Shown here: one piece after another, positions 41,307-50,191 of the stretch | How the letters are laid out: each line of letters opens with the position of its first letter | Numbering within the stretch: the stretch's first letter is position 1 | Source: JBLHZY01 sp050633265 | GTDB taxonomy: Bacteria > Pseudomonadota > Alphaproteobacteria > Rhodobacterales > Rhodobacteraceae | Length of the DNA: 64,000 nucleotides | NCBI GenBank assembly: GCA_050633265.1 | Contig: JBOEGE010000006.1 | Coordinates: 62,001-126,000, forward strand | Direction: 5' to 3' | Made by a program: the position numbers and the translations under genes | Notes under the pieces: generated by a model | The model's input: the letters and a program-made list of their open reading frames with translations, nothing else | Database searches by the model: none | Told to the model about the DNA's origin: nothing

Positions 41307-41443
41307 ATGCCTGCCTATCACGCGCCATCCTGCGCCTTGAGGGTGAAATTTCTATGAAACATCCCCTAAATGCAAGCGTTGCGGGCGCGCCGATTGCGGT
41401 ATAGAAGCCAACGCCTCAAACGCGCGCATAGAAGGCCCCGATC

Positions 41444-42763
41444 ATGAGCGACCCAAAGAAGCTTTTCATCAAAACCTATGGCTGCCAGATGAATGTCTAT
41501 GACAGCGAGCGCATGGCCGAGGCGATGGGTGGCGCGGGCTATATCGCGACTGATAAGCCGGATGATGCGGATATGATCCTGCTCAACACCTGCCACATTC
41601 GCGAAAAAGCGGCAGAGAAGGTCTATTCTGAGCTGGGCCGGATGCGCCCGTTTAAGGATGCGCGCCCCGATGTGAAAATCGGCGTGGCGGGCTGCGTGGC
41701 GCAAGCCGAGGGCGAAGAGATCATGCGCCGCATGCCGATGGTTGATCTGGTTGTCGGGCCGCAAAGCTATCACCGTTTGCCCGCGATGGAGGCCAAAATC
41801 TCGGCTGGGGAAAAGGCGCTTGATACGGATTTCCCCGAAGAAGACAAATTCGAAAACATGCCAGATCGCCCCAAAGCGGCGCGCGCACCAACGGCGTTTC
41901 TGACGGTTCAGGAAGGCTGCGATAAATTCTGCGCCTTTTGCGTTGTGCCCTATACCCGCGGCTCTGAAGTTTCGCGCCCCGCGGATCGGATTTTGCAAGA
42001 GGCGCGCGATCTTGTGGCGCGCGGCGTGCGCGAAATAACCCTTTTAGGCCAGAACGTTAACGCTTATCACGGGGCGGGGAAGGGCGGCGATCAAACGCTT
42101 GCTGGCCTGATCCATGAGCTTGCCCAGATCGATGATCTCGCGCGCATTCGCTACACCACGTCGCACCCCAATGATATGATGGAGGATCTGATCACCCTTC
42201 ATGCGGATGAGCCAAAATTGATGCCATACCTGCACCTGCCCGTGCAGTCCGGCTCGGATCGTATCCTCAAGGCGATGAACCGCAAACACACCGCCGAAGA
42301 ATACACCCGCCTGATCGAGCGGATGCGCCAAGCCCGCCCCGATATCATGCTCTCGGGTGATTTTATCGTCGGGTTCCCAGGCGAAACGGAGGAAGATTTC
42401 GAGGCGACGATGGCGCTGGTTGAAGAGATCAAATACGGCCAGGCCTATTCGTTTAAATACTCCGCCCGCCCGGGCACGCCAGCGGCCGAAAAGCCAGATG
42501 TTGAAGCGGCGATTGCCGATGAGCGCCTTCAGCGGCTTCAGGCCTTGCTCACCCGCCAGCAAAAAGAGGTTCAATCCTCGATGGTTGGGCGCGAACTGGA
42601 TGTTTTGTTTGAAAAACCGGGCAAGTTTGAAGGCCAGATGGTCGGCAAATCGCAATATCTGCACGCGGTACATGCCTATGCGCCAAAGGTTGTGCCGGGC
42701 GATATTCGCAAGGTTAGAATCACCGAAGCGGTTACAAATTCGCTCACCGGCGAATTGATCTAA
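41444..42763 (+). CDS. miaB: tRNA-2-methylthio-N6-dimethylallyladenosine synthase
   Basis: 439 residues. It adds the methylthio group to i6A37 of tRNAs reading UNN codons. N-terminal UPF0004 domain with its own cluster cysteines (TYGCQMN near 11, LNTCHIRE near 46 and VAGCVAQ near 80), radical SAM cluster CDKFCAFCVVPYTRG near 156-170, and a C-terminal TRAM domain (VGRELDVLFEKPGKFEGQMV, then GKSQYLHA). In related genomes it is next to phoH; here an OmpA-like/lipoprotein pair lies in between. Confidence 0.96.
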   Translation: MSDPKKLFIKTYGCQMNVYDSERMAEAMGGAGYIATDKPDDADMILLNTCHIREKAAEKVYSELGRMRPFKDARPDVKIGVAGCVAQAEGEEIMRRMPMVDLVVGPQSYHRLPAMEAKISAGEKALDTDFPEEDKFENMPDRPKAARAPTAFLTVQEGCDKFCAFCVVPYTRGSEVSRPADRILQEARDLVARGVREITLLGQNVNAYHGAGKGGDQTLAGLIHELAQIDDLARIRYTTSHPNDMMEDLITLHADEPKLMPYLHLPVQSGSDRILKAMNRKHTAEEYTRLIERMRQARPDIMLSGDFIVGFPGETEEDFEATMALVEEIKYGQAYSFKYSARPGTPAAEKPDVEAAIADERLQRLQALLTRQQKEVQSSMVGRELDVLFEKPGKFEGQMVGKSQYLHAVHAYAPKVVPGDIRKVRITEAVTNSLTGELI

Positions 42764-42829
42764 CCAGACCGCTTTCCTTAAAGCGCTTGCCCCAAAGGCA
42801 GGCTGGAAAGCCGCGAAACGCCGGCCTCT

Positions 42830-42893
42830 GCGCAACAATTAATCATTTTACCATGTGTTGTTGCGCATTTTGACACAATATGTGGTAAATGAT
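42830..42893 (+). promoter_or_regulatory. Two interlocking inverted repeats upstream of the OmpA-like gene
   Basis: Pair A: GCGCAACAA (42830-42838) with TTGTTGCGC (42858-42866), perfect over 9 bases. Pair B: ATCATTTTACCA (42842-42853) with TGTGGTAAATGAT (42881-42893), one insertion. The 5' arm of B is in the loop of A, so the two could alternate or form a pseudoknot. They lie at the 3' end of miaB transcription and just upstream of the promoter at 42896. Confidence 0.5.
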
Positions 42894-42895
42894 CC

Positions 42896-42923
42896 TTCAC
42901 AAACCAGTGTTTTTTGCTACACT
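42896..42923 (+). promoter_or_regulatory. Candidate sigma-70 promoter for the OmpA-like gene
   Basis: TTCACA (42896-42901), 16 bases, TACACT (42918-42923). An AGCAA/TTGCT dyad overlaps the -10 box (42915-42930). The start codon is about 80 bases further on. Confidence 0.45.
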
Positions 42924-43004
42924 AAGCAAGATAATGTGAGTGGGGCTGATGGTAACCATATTTCCGGGGCTCTTTAGGGAATGAGATTGCAGAGGTAGGA
43001 TGCG

Positions 43005-43574
43005 GTGTTGACCAATATTCTCAATGCAGGCCGCAAGGTCATGGGGGCCGCGGCAGCGGGTGCTTTGATTGTTACGCTGACGGCCAGCGGCGCTTTGGCG
43101 CAAGAAACCATTCAAGGCGAAAGCTATGTGCCGACCATTTGGGTTGATCCTGATGGCTGTCAGCACTGGGTCATGGATGATGGTGTAGAAGGCTATATGA
43201 GCCCGCGCGTAAACCGCCAGGGCATCCCCGTTTGTAACCGCGGCGAAACCTGCGCTGTGATGAACTCGGATCAGCTTTTCGCAACAGACCGCTATTCGAT
43301 CTCCGCAGCAGGGCGCAAACGGCTTGAGGATTTCTTCCGCAACGCTGGCGCGATCTCCTACATCATCGCGGGTCACACAGACAGCCGCGCATCCGACGAA
43401 TACAATATGCGCCTCTCTTATAACCGCGCCAATGCGGTTGCCAAAGTTGGGGCCTCTGTTGGCGCACGGATCGCGGATGTGCGCGGCCTTGGCGAACGGA
43501 TGCCAAAAGCCACAAACGGCACAGCAGCTGGCATGCAAGCCAACCGCCGTGTTGAAATCATCTGTATTCGTTAA
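43005..43574 (+). CDS. OmpA-family outer-membrane protein with an N-terminal DPxGCxHW module
   Basis: 189 residues, GTG start (43005) with GAGG upstream; the ATG at 43000 is out of frame. A signal peptide (ending TASGALAQE) is followed at about 42-76 by a short module (IWVDPDGCQHWVMDDGVEGY, then SPRVNRQGIPVC) and then the OmpA C-terminal peptidoglycan-binding domain (IIAGHTDSRASDEYNMRLSY, then NRRVEI). It is short of a beta-barrel, so it is a periplasmic or lipoprotein-like Pal/OmpA member. The next gene carries the same module. Confidence 0.88.
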   Translation: MLTNILNAGRKVMGAAAAGALIVTLTASGALAQETIQGESYVPTIWVDPDGCQHWVMDDGVEGYMSPRVNRQGIPVCNRGETCAVMNSDQLFATDRYSISAAGRKRLEDFFRNAGAISYIIAGHTDSRASDEYNMRLSYNRANAVAKVGASVGARIADVRGLGERMPKATNGTAAGMQANRRVEIICIR

Positions 43575-43586
43575 GGGGCGCTGGAT

Positions 43587-43901
43587 ATGAAAACTGTAAC
43601 CAAAACGATCGCGCTGCTTTTGATGGCCGGATCGCTTGCCGCCTGCGAAGGCGCGGGCATCGGCTCAAAGCAAGACAAAACAGTCGACCGCGGCTTTGAT
43701 TCTAAGCACCTCAGCCAATTGAAGGCCGGTGTTTGGATTGATCCGCAGGGCTGTGATCACTGGATCATTGATGACGGTGTTGAGGGCTACCTCTCGCAGC
43801 GCCTCGATAAATTCGGCAAGCCAGTTTGCTCGGGCACAGCCCCGCCAAGCACAGCCGTTGGCCCCTATAAATCGGGCTCAACATTTGGCGATGCGATCTA
43901 A
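43587..43901 (+). CDS. Small lipoprotein sharing the DPxGCxHW module
   Basis: 104 residues. Lipoprotein signal with lipobox LAAC (Cys20), so the mature protein is lipid-anchored. Residues 48-81 (VWIDPQGCDHWIIDDGVEGY, then LSQRLDKFGKPVC) repeat the module of the preceding OmpA-like protein at about 60% identity, including both Cys. The rest is low-complexity. It starts 12 bases after the OmpA-like gene, so both are in one operon and probably reach the same compartment. Terminator follows at 43931. Confidence 0.85.
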   Translation: MKTVTKTIALLLMAGSLAACEGAGIGSKQDKTVDRGFDSKHLSQLKAGVWIDPQGCDHWIIDDGVEGYLSQRLDKFGKPVCSGTAPPSTAVGPYKSGSTFGDAI

Positions 43902-43930
43902 TCGCAGCTTTGCCTAAAACACATGCATTC

Positions 43931-43963
43931 GCGGCCGTTCAGGAAACTGGGCGGCCGCTTTTG
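43931..43963 (+). terminator. Rho-independent terminator after the lipoprotein gene
   Basis: GCGGCCG (43931-43937) pairs with CGGCCGC (43952-43958), followed by TTTT. Confidence 0.75.
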
Positions 43964-44043
43964 TATCGGTAACATGAAGTTTTCCCAAAGCCTCTTGCGC
44001 TGGGCGCAAAGCCGGGGCACGATCAACATATAGTCCCTCGAAC

Positions 44044-45081
44044 ATGGAGACATTTTTGGGCATTAGCGCGCTGACACCACCGCCATCCCCCGAAGCGATC
44101 CAAGAGACGCTTCTGGAATTCCCCGACAACCGCTTGTTGATTGATTTATGTGGGGAGTTTGATCGAAATCTCGCCCAAATCGAGCATCAGCTAAAAGTTC
44201 AGATCGTGCGCCGCGGCAATATGCTTTCGGTGATCGGAACCGCCGAGGCCCGCGGCCAAACCGCCGCCGTGCTCCAGCAGCTCTATGTAAAGCTCGAAAC
44301 GGGCCGCAGCATGGATGCAGGCGAGATCGACGGGCTGATCCGGATGAATGCCGAGCTGCTTGAGCCGCACAAACCCGCGATCGAGACCCAAAAGGGCGAT
44401 CAATTCGAGATGTTCAAATCGGGCCGGGTCGAGATCAAAACCCGCAAGAAAATTGTCGAACCGCGCACTGCAGCGCAAAAAGACTATGTGACCAACCTGT
44501 TCAAAAAAGAGCTCGCCTTTGGCATTGGCCCGGCAGGCACGGGCAAGACATATCTTGCTGTGGCAGTTGGGGTAAATATGTTGATCGGCGGCCATGTGGA
44601 TCGCATCATCCTGTCGCGCCCGGCTGTTGAAGCGGGCGAGCGTTTGGGCTTTTTGCCCGGTGATATGAAGGATAAAGTCGATCCTTTCATGCAGCCGCTT
44701 TATGATGCGCTCAATGATTTTCTGCCCGCCAAACAGGTGCAAAAACTGATCGAGGAAAAGAAGATCGAGATCGCGCCGCTGGCCTTTATGCGCGGGCGCA
44801 CGCTCTCGAATGCTTTCGTTGTGTTGGACGAGGCGCAAAACGCCACAACCATGCAGATGAAGATGTTCCTCACCCGCCTTGGCGAGGGCTCGCGCATGGT
44901 GATCACAGGCGATCGCAGCCAAATTGATCTGCCGCGCGGGGTCAATTCCGGCCTGAAAGATGCCGAGCGCCTGCTTGGCGGGATCAAGAAAATCAGCTTC
45001 AATTACTTCACCGCCAAAGATGTTGTGCGCCATCCCCTTGTGGCCGCAATCATCGAGGCCTATGACGCCGACGATGGATAA
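44044..45081 (+). CDS. phoH: PhoH-family ATPase (PhoH-like protein)
   Basis: 345 residues. An N-terminal KH-like region is followed by the PhoH P-loop domain with Walker A GIGPAGTGKTYLAVAVGVN near 155-173 and Walker B VVLDEAQNATTMQMK near 258-272. Linked to RNA metabolism; in most alphaproteobacteria it is next to ybeY, as here, where the two overlap by a few bases. Starts the phoH-ybeY-corC-lnt operon. Confidence 0.93.
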   Translation: METFLGISALTPPPSPEAIQETLLEFPDNRLLIDLCGEFDRNLAQIEHQLKVQIVRRGNMLSVIGTAEARGQTAAVLQQLYVKLETGRSMDAGEIDGLIRMNAELLEPHKPAIETQKGDQFEMFKSGRVEIKTRKKIVEPRTAAQKDYVTNLFKKELAFGIGPAGTGKTYLAVAVGVNMLIGGHVDRIILSRPAVEAGERLGFLPGDMKDKVDPFMQPLYDALNDFLPAKQVQKLIEEKKIEIAPLAFMRGRTLSNAFVVLDEAQNATTMQMKMFLTRLGEGSRMVITGDRSQIDLPRGVNSGLKDAERLLGGIKKISFNYFTAKDVVRHPLVAAIIEAYDADDG

Positions 45082-45580
45082 CAGCGGCGTCGATATAATC
45101 TTTGAAGATGAGCGATGGGAAACGGCGGGGCTTGAGGGCCTCGCCGCCCGCGCTTTTGAGGCATGTTTTGCGTATTTCGGCCTAGAGGCGGGGCATTTTG
45201 AACTGGCGCTTTTGGCCTGCGATGATGCACGGATCGCGGGGCTCAACGCAGATTTCCGCGCCAAAGCTGCGCCAACAAATGTGTTAAGCTGGCCCGCAGA
45301 GGAGCGCCCCCCCGCAAGCCCCGGCGCCCGCCCCGCATTGCCAAAATCAAGCGATGGTCCCCCATGCGAGCTTGGCGATATCGCCATCGCCTATGAGACC
45401 TGCGCCGCCGAGGCCGATGCGGCGCAAAAGCCACTTGCTGATCATATATCGCATCTTCTTGTGCATGGTTTCTTGCATTTGCTAGGGTATGACCACATTT
45501 GCGATGAGGACGCAGCGCTTATGGAAGCCTGCGAGGCTGAAATACTCGGCACAATTGGCCTATCAAACCCTTACGAATAA
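45074..45580 (+). CDS. ybeY: Endoribonuclease YbeY (16S rRNA maturation)
   Basis: 168 residues from ATG 45074, overlapping phoH by 8 bases; ATG 45062 is an alternative. The zinc-binding H-x3-H-x5-H motif is complete (HGFLHLLGYDH near 129-139). Family role: metal-dependent RNase in 16S rRNA 3'-end maturation and ribosome quality control. A loop in the middle (ERPPASPGARPALPKSSDGP) is longer and more Pro-rich than in E. coli. Second gene of the phoH operon. Confidence 0.93.
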   Translation: MDNSGVDIIFEDERWETAGLEGLAARAFEACFAYFGLEAGHFELALLACDDARIAGLNADFRAKAAPTNVLSWPAEERPPASPGARPALPKSSDGPPCELGDIAIAYETCAAEADAAQKPLADHISHLLVHGFLHLLGYDHICDEDAALMEACEAEILGTIGLSNPYE

Positions 45581-45595
45581 GGGGGGCCGCGAAGA

Positions 45596-46534
45596 ATGGA
45601 TGATTTAGGCAGACCGATGGGCGATAGTGACGAGGGACCTTCTAATGCAGCGCAAAGCGCGCTGAGCATTGAAGAAGATCAAGTAACACGCGGCTTTTTT
45701 GGCCGCATCATTGATGTTTTTTCCACACCAAGCACAGAAATTGAGCCGGATGAAGCGCCCCGAGAGCAATCGGGCGAAGGGCGCGCGCCGGCCCAGCTTG
45801 GCATGCTCAACCTTCAGCGCGTGCCGCTTGAAGATGTGGCGATTCCCAAGGTTGAGATTGTCTCGGTCCCGGTCGACATCAAAAAGGACGATCTGGTCAA
45901 AGTGTTTCGCGAAAGCGGGCTGACGCGCCTGCCGGTATATGAAGGCACGCTGGACAGCCCCATCGGCCTTATTCACCTAAAAGATTTCGCACTTAACCAT
46001 GGGTTTAACGGCAATGGCGGGCGTTTTTCGCTGCGCAAGCTCGTGCGCCCGCTGCTTTTTGCGCCGCCCTCGATGCCGATCGGTGTTTTGCTGCAAAAGA
46101 TGCAGAGCGAGCGGATGCATATGGCATTGGTGATTGATGAATATGGCGGTGTCGATGGGCTTGTGACGATCGAGGATTTGATCGAACAAGTGATTGGCGA
46201 GATTGCCGATGAGCATGATATCGACGAGGGCGTTTATTGGTCCGAGGAAAGCCCGGGCCAATATATCGCCCAAGCGCGCACGCCACTGGATGAATTCGAG
46301 GAAGCGATTGGGTATGAATTCGCTCTGGGCGATGAAGACGAAGAGATTGATACCCTTGGCGGTTTGGTCTTTTTGCTTATCGGCCGGGTGCCGGCGCGCG
46401 GCGAAGTTGTGCCCCATCCCTCGGGCGCTGAATTTGTGATTGTGGATGCGGATCCGCGCCGGATCAAACGCATTCGCGTGCGCTTGCCGCAAAGTGGCGA
46501 AGAGCCTGCATCACGCGATGAAGATGCTGCCTGA
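45596..46534 (+). CDS. corC: CorC/HlyC-type CBS-domain protein
   Basis: 312 residues. Two CBS domains (about 80-205; RLPVYEGTLDSPIGLIHLKD and MHMALVIDEYGGVDGLVTIE) and a C-terminal CorC_HlyC domain (LGGLVFLLIGRVPARGEVVP, then FVIVDADPRRIKRIRVRLP). No membrane-spanning DUF21 region, so this is the soluble CorC form. It is thought to assist Mg2+/Co2+ export; the old name hemolysin is misleading. Third gene of phoH-ybeY-corC-lnt, with its end overlapping lnt. Confidence 0.9.
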   Translation: MDDLGRPMGDSDEGPSNAAQSALSIEEDQVTRGFFGRIIDVFSTPSTEIEPDEAPREQSGEGRAPAQLGMLNLQRVPLEDVAIPKVEIVSVPVDIKKDDLVKVFRESGLTRLPVYEGTLDSPIGLIHLKDFALNHGFNGNGGRFSLRKLVRPLLFAPPSMPIGVLLQKMQSERMHMALVIDEYGGVDGLVTIEDLIEQVIGEIADEHDIDEGVYWSEESPGQYIAQARTPLDEFEEAIGYEFALGDEDEEIDTLGGLVFLLIGRVPARGEVVPHPSGAEFVIVDADPRRIKRIRVRLPQSGEEPASRDEDAA

Positions 46535-48014
46535 AAAGGCTTCGCGCTGGCGCGTTCTGGGGCTTGGGCTCGGGGCGGGCATTTTGGCGGCTTTGGGCCA
46601 GGCGCCCCTTGGCATCTGGCCGCTCGCCCTGCTTGGCTTCCTTGCCGCCTTCGCTCTTTTTGCCCGCGCTGAAACCCCGCGCCGCGCGGCCTTTCAGATA
46701 TGGGCCTTTGGTTTGGGCTATTTTTCCGCAGCACTTTTCTGGCTGGTTGAGCCTTTCTTGATTGATGTCGCCAAGCACGGCTGGATGGCGCCTTTTGCCC
46801 TTGCTGGGATGGCGGGGGGCCTCGCGCTTTTGTGGGGAATTGCCGCATATTTCGCAAAAAAATCAAAAGCTTATGCTATTGCGCTTGCTGTTGCGCTCGC
46901 CTGCGCCGAGCTGATCCGCGCCTATCTTTTTACCGGCTTCCCATGGGCGCTTATCGGCTATAGTTGGGGCAATGCAGCGCCCGCCCAGATCGCCGCCCTC
47001 ATTGGCCCGCATGGGCTGACACTGGCAACATTGCTCCTCGTTGCGCTCCTCCATTTGGCTCTGAAAAAACGCACCCCGCGCTTTGGCATCGGCGCGGCAA
47101 TCATCGCAGCAATCCTCTTTGGCACTGGTGCAGTGATGCTGCGCGCGCCCATGCCAAAAGACACAGATCAAACCGTCCGCCTCATCCAGCCCAATGCCCC
47201 ACAAAGCCAAAAATGGAGCCGCGAACACGCGCCGATCTTCTTTCAACGTGCGCTGGATCTCACCGCCGCACCTTCATCCGGCCCAGGCCCCAATATCATT
47301 ATCTGGCCCGAAACATCTGTCCCGCTTTGGCTCGATGAGGCAGAGGGCGCAATAAAAGAGATGGCCCAAGCCGGGCAGGGCGCACAGATCATCTTTGGGA
47401 TCAATTCTTATGCAGAGCCGGACGCATTCAACACTCTGATCGCCGCCAATTCTGCGGGCGAAATCACCGCTCAATATCGCAAACATCACCTCGTCCCCTT
47501 CGGCGAATATATCCCGCTGCGCGATCAATTGATCAAGCTGCTGCCCTTCCTTGGGCAAAGCATGTCTGGCTGGGGGTTTGCGCCGGGCGAGGGGCCAATA
47601 TTGATCGATCTTGGAAAGGCGGGCCGCGCCCTTCCGCTGATCTGCTACGAGGCGATTTTTCCCCAAGATATGCGCGGCACAGAGCGCCCGGATTGGCTGC
47701 TGCAAATCACCAATGACGCGTGGTTTGGCCGCATCGCAGGCCCCCAACAGCACCTCGCCCAAGCCCGTATGCGCGCGATTGAACAGGGCCTGCCCATGGT
47801 GCGCGCGGCCAATACGGGCATCTCGGCGGTGATTGATGCGCGGGGCCGTATCCTTGCGCGATTGCCGCTGAATGAGGCGGGCAAACTGGATGCGCCTCTT
47901 CCCGGCGCGCTGCCCTCCACACCCTATGCGCGAACGGGCGATTGGCCGATTGCCGCCCTGATTGCGCTGCTTTCCTTGGGGTTAATCCTGCGCGCGCGCC
48001 GAGAAACCGTTTGA
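46518..48014 (+). CDS. lnt: Apolipoprotein N-acyltransferase
   Basis: 498 residues from MKMLPEKASRWRV. Adds the third acyl chain to lipoproteins at the inner membrane. Six or more N-terminal membrane segments, then a nitrilase-like periplasmic domain with the catalytic triad: Glu in IIWPETSVPLW, Lys in YRKHHLVPFGEYIPL and Cys in LICYEAIFP. The start overlaps the corC end by 17 bases. Last gene of the operon. Confidence 0.95.
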   Translation: MKMLPEKASRWRVLGLGLGAGILAALGQAPLGIWPLALLGFLAAFALFARAETPRRAAFQIWAFGLGYFSAALFWLVEPFLIDVAKHGWMAPFALAGMAGGLALLWGIAAYFAKKSKAYAIALAVALACAELIRAYLFTGFPWALIGYSWGNAAPAQIAALIGPHGLTLATLLLVALLHLALKKRTPRFGIGAAIIAAILFGTGAVMLRAPMPKDTDQTVRLIQPNAPQSQKWSREHAPIFFQRALDLTAAPSSGPGPNIIIWPETSVPLWLDEAEGAIKEMAQAGQGAQIIFGINSYAEPDAFNTLIAANSAGEITAQYRKHHLVPFGEYIPLRDQLIKLLPFLGQSMSGWGFAPGEGPILIDLGKAGRALPLICYEAIFPQDMRGTERPDWLLQITNDAWFGRIAGPQQHLAQARMRAIEQGLPMVRAANTGISAVIDARGRILARLPLNEAGKLDAPLPGALPSTPYARTGDWPIAALIALLSLGLILRARRETV

Positions 48015-48051
48015 CCGCGCCGCTTTGCCCCGCTATCGCCATCTAAACGCG

Positions 48052-48095
48052 GCGCACAACGGCTTCCTGACGTGCGCGGCTTAACCCACTGGAGC
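48052..48095 (+). ncRNA. SAM/SAH riboswitch upstream of metK
   Basis: The region fits the SAM/SAH class known from Rhodobacterales: a P1 stem (GCGCAC at 48052-48057 with GTGCGC at 48072-48077), the loop AACGGCTTCCTGAC, and a downstream ACTGGAGCA whose GGAG pairs with CTTCC of the loop to form the pseudoknot. That GGAG (48091-48094) is the metK ribosome binding site, 9 bases before the ATG. Ligand binding would therefore hide it, giving feedback control of SAM synthesis at translation. Confidence 0.88.
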
Positions 48096-48103
48096 ACCAC
48101 CTC

Positions 48104-49285
48104 ATGTCACGTCAAAACTATGTATTCACTTCGGAATCCGTTTCCGAGGGCCACCCGGATAAGGTCTGTGATCGGATTTCCGATGCGGTGCTCGATGCCT
48201 TCCTTGCCGAAGAGCCCGAAGCCCGCGTTGCCGCCGAAACTTTCGCCACCACCAATCAAATTGTGATCGGCGGTGAGGTTGGGCTCTCCAATCAGGCCAA
48301 GCTCGCGGATTACATGGGGCGGATCGATGGGATCGTGCGCGACTGTGTGCGCGATATTGGCTATGAGCAGGATAAGTTCCATTGGCAAACGCTCAATGTT
48401 TCCAACTTCTTGCACCCGCAATCTGCGCATATCGCCCAAGGCGTTGATGCGGCCGAGGGCAAAGAAGAAGGCGCTGGCGATCAAGGCATCATGTTTGGCT
48501 ATGCCGTTGATGAAACGCCCGAGCTGATGCCCGCGCCCGTTCATTATGCGCATGCGATCCTGCGCCGCTTGGCCGAAGCGCGCAAATCCGGCGCCGAACC
48601 AACATTGCGCCCCGATGCAAAGAGCCAGATTTCCCTGCGCTACGAAGATGGCAAACCGGTCGAAGTGACTTCAATTGTGCTCTCAACCCAGCATGCGGAT
48701 GAGGCCCAAACCAGCGATGATATCCGCGCCATCGTTGAGCCATACATCCGCGAAGTGCTCCCCAAAGGCTGGCTTACGGACGCCACGCAATGGTGGGTCA
48801 ATCCAACCGGGACCTTCGTGATCGGCGGCCCCGATGGCGATGCGGGCCTGACCGGGCGCAAGATCATCGTGGATACTTACGGCGGCGCGGCCCCGCATGG
48901 CGGCGGCGCATTCTCTGGCAAAGACCCAACCAAGGTTGACCGCTCAGCCGCTTATGCATCGCGCTACCTTGCGAAAAACGTGGTCGCCTCTGGCATGGCC
49001 AAACGCTGCTTGATCCAGCTTTCCTATGCCATCGGCGTGGCGCAGCCGCTTTCGATCTATGCCGATACATTCGGAACGGGCGAGGTTTCCCCCGAATCGA
49101 TTGAGCGCGCCATCAGCAAAACGATGGACCTCACCCCGCGCGGCATCCGCGAGCATCTTCAGCTCAACCGCCCGATCTACGCGCGCACCTCGGCCTATGG
49201 TCACTTTGGCCGCGAGCCAGAAGCAGACGGCGGCTTTAGCTGGGAAAAAACCGATCTCGCAGAGGTGCTGCGCAAATCGGTTTAG
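48104..49285 (+). CDS. metK: S-adenosylmethionine synthase
   Basis: 393 residues. It makes SAM from methionine and ATP. Signature GAGDQGIMFGYA near 124-135 and phosphate-binding GGGAFSGKDPTKVDRSAAYA near 265-284, plus the N-terminal FTSESVSEGHPDKVCDRISD. Normal length. The SAM/SAH riboswitch in the leader explains regulation. trmB follows after a terminator. Confidence 0.98.
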   Translation: MSRQNYVFTSESVSEGHPDKVCDRISDAVLDAFLAEEPEARVAAETFATTNQIVIGGEVGLSNQAKLADYMGRIDGIVRDCVRDIGYEQDKFHWQTLNVSNFLHPQSAHIAQGVDAAEGKEEGAGDQGIMFGYAVDETPELMPAPVHYAHAILRRLAEARKSGAEPTLRPDAKSQISLRYEDGKPVEVTSIVLSTQHADEAQTSDDIRAIVEPYIREVLPKGWLTDATQWWVNPTGTFVIGGPDGDAGLTGRKIIVDTYGGAAPHGGGAFSGKDPTKVDRSAAYASRYLAKNVVASGMAKRCLIQLSYAIGVAQPLSIYADTFGTGEVSPESIERAISKTMDLTPRGIREHLQLNRPIYARTSAYGHFGREPEADGGFSWEKTDLAEVLRKSV

Positions 49286-49319
49286 CCCTTCAAGCTTGAC
49301 CCTCGCGCCCGCACTTGCC

Positions 49320-49350
49320 AAAAGCCCCGAAGCAACTCTCGGGGCTTTTG
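49320..49350 (+). terminator. Rho-independent terminator after metK
   Basis: AAAAGCCCCGA (49320-49330) pairs with TCGGGGCTTTT (49339-49349) across an 8-base loop. It sits only 7 bases before the trmB start codon, so trmB translation would rely on read-through or on initiation inside this structure. Confidence 0.75.
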
Positions 49351-49356
49351 CACATT

Positions 49357-50112
49357 ATGAGCGATCCAAAAACACCTGCGCCCAAAGGCGAAGAAGCCCC
49401 GCGCGGCGGCAAGCATCCCTCGGGCGCACCTTGGCGCAATTTCTATGGCCGGCGCGCAGGCAAAACGATGAACCAAGCGCAAAAGGACTACCTTGAGGAA
49501 GATCTCGAGGCGCTCTCGCCCGGCCCCATTGATTGGGAGATAAACCCCGATCGCACCCCCCTTGATATGCAGGCGAGATTTGGCGGCAAACCTGTTTGGC
49601 TGGAAATCGGCTTTGGCGGGGGCGAGCATATGGTGCATCAGGCCGCGCAAAACCCGGATGTCGAAATCATCGGCTGCGAACCTTTCATCAATGGCGTCGC
49701 AATGCTGCTCGGCAAAATCCGCAAGCTTGGCACCCAAAATGTCCATGTCCATCCCGGCGATGCGCGCGATCTTTTTGATGTGCTGCCCGAGGCCTCGATA
49801 GAGCGCGCCTTCCTGCTCTATCCCGATCCTTGGCCCAAAAAGCGCCACCATCGCCGCCGCTTTGTGACCCCGGATCATCTCGCCCCGCTGCACCGCGCCC
49901 TCAAACCCGGCGCGATCTTTCGCGTGGCCACAGACATCCCTGATTATGTGCGCCAAGCCCTCGAAGAAGTGCCGCGTGCGGGCTTTGAATGGCTTGCCGA
50001 AGGGCCGCAAGATTGGCGCGACCCTTGGGGCGATTGGATCTCGACCCGCTATGAGCAAAAAGCCCTGCGCGAAGGCCGCCCGCCCCATTACCTCACCTTT
50101 CGCCGCATCTAA
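49357..50112 (+). CDS. trmB: tRNA (guanine-N7-)-methyltransferase
   Basis: 251 residues from MSDPKTPAPK. It methylates G46 of tRNAs. SAM-binding LEIGFGGGEHMVHQA near 83-97, and the catalytic region LLYPDPWPKKRHHRRRFV near 155-172, both typical of TrmB. Hydrophilic tail at the N terminus. No clear ribosome binding site: a metK terminator hairpin lies directly upstream, and an internal promoter is not obvious. Confidence 0.94.
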   Translation: MSDPKTPAPKGEEAPRGGKHPSGAPWRNFYGRRAGKTMNQAQKDYLEEDLEALSPGPIDWEINPDRTPLDMQARFGGKPVWLEIGFGGGEHMVHQAAQNPDVEIIGCEPFINGVAMLLGKIRKLGTQNVHVHPGDARDLFDVLPEASIERAFLLYPDPWPKKRHHRRRFVTPDHLAPLHRALKPGAIFRVATDIPDYVRQALEEVPRAGFEWLAEGPQDWRDPWGDWISTRYEQKALREGRPPHYLTFRRI

Positions 50113-50191
50113 ACGCGCACCGCCAAGCGGCGATAGACCCGGCCCCAACAACGCGCTATTACAGAGCCCAAATTGATAGATAGGAAGCCCC

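Noticed and set aside
44191..45387. 398-residue minus-strand open frame opposite phoH/ybeY
   Set aside because: Antisense of two well-identified genes.
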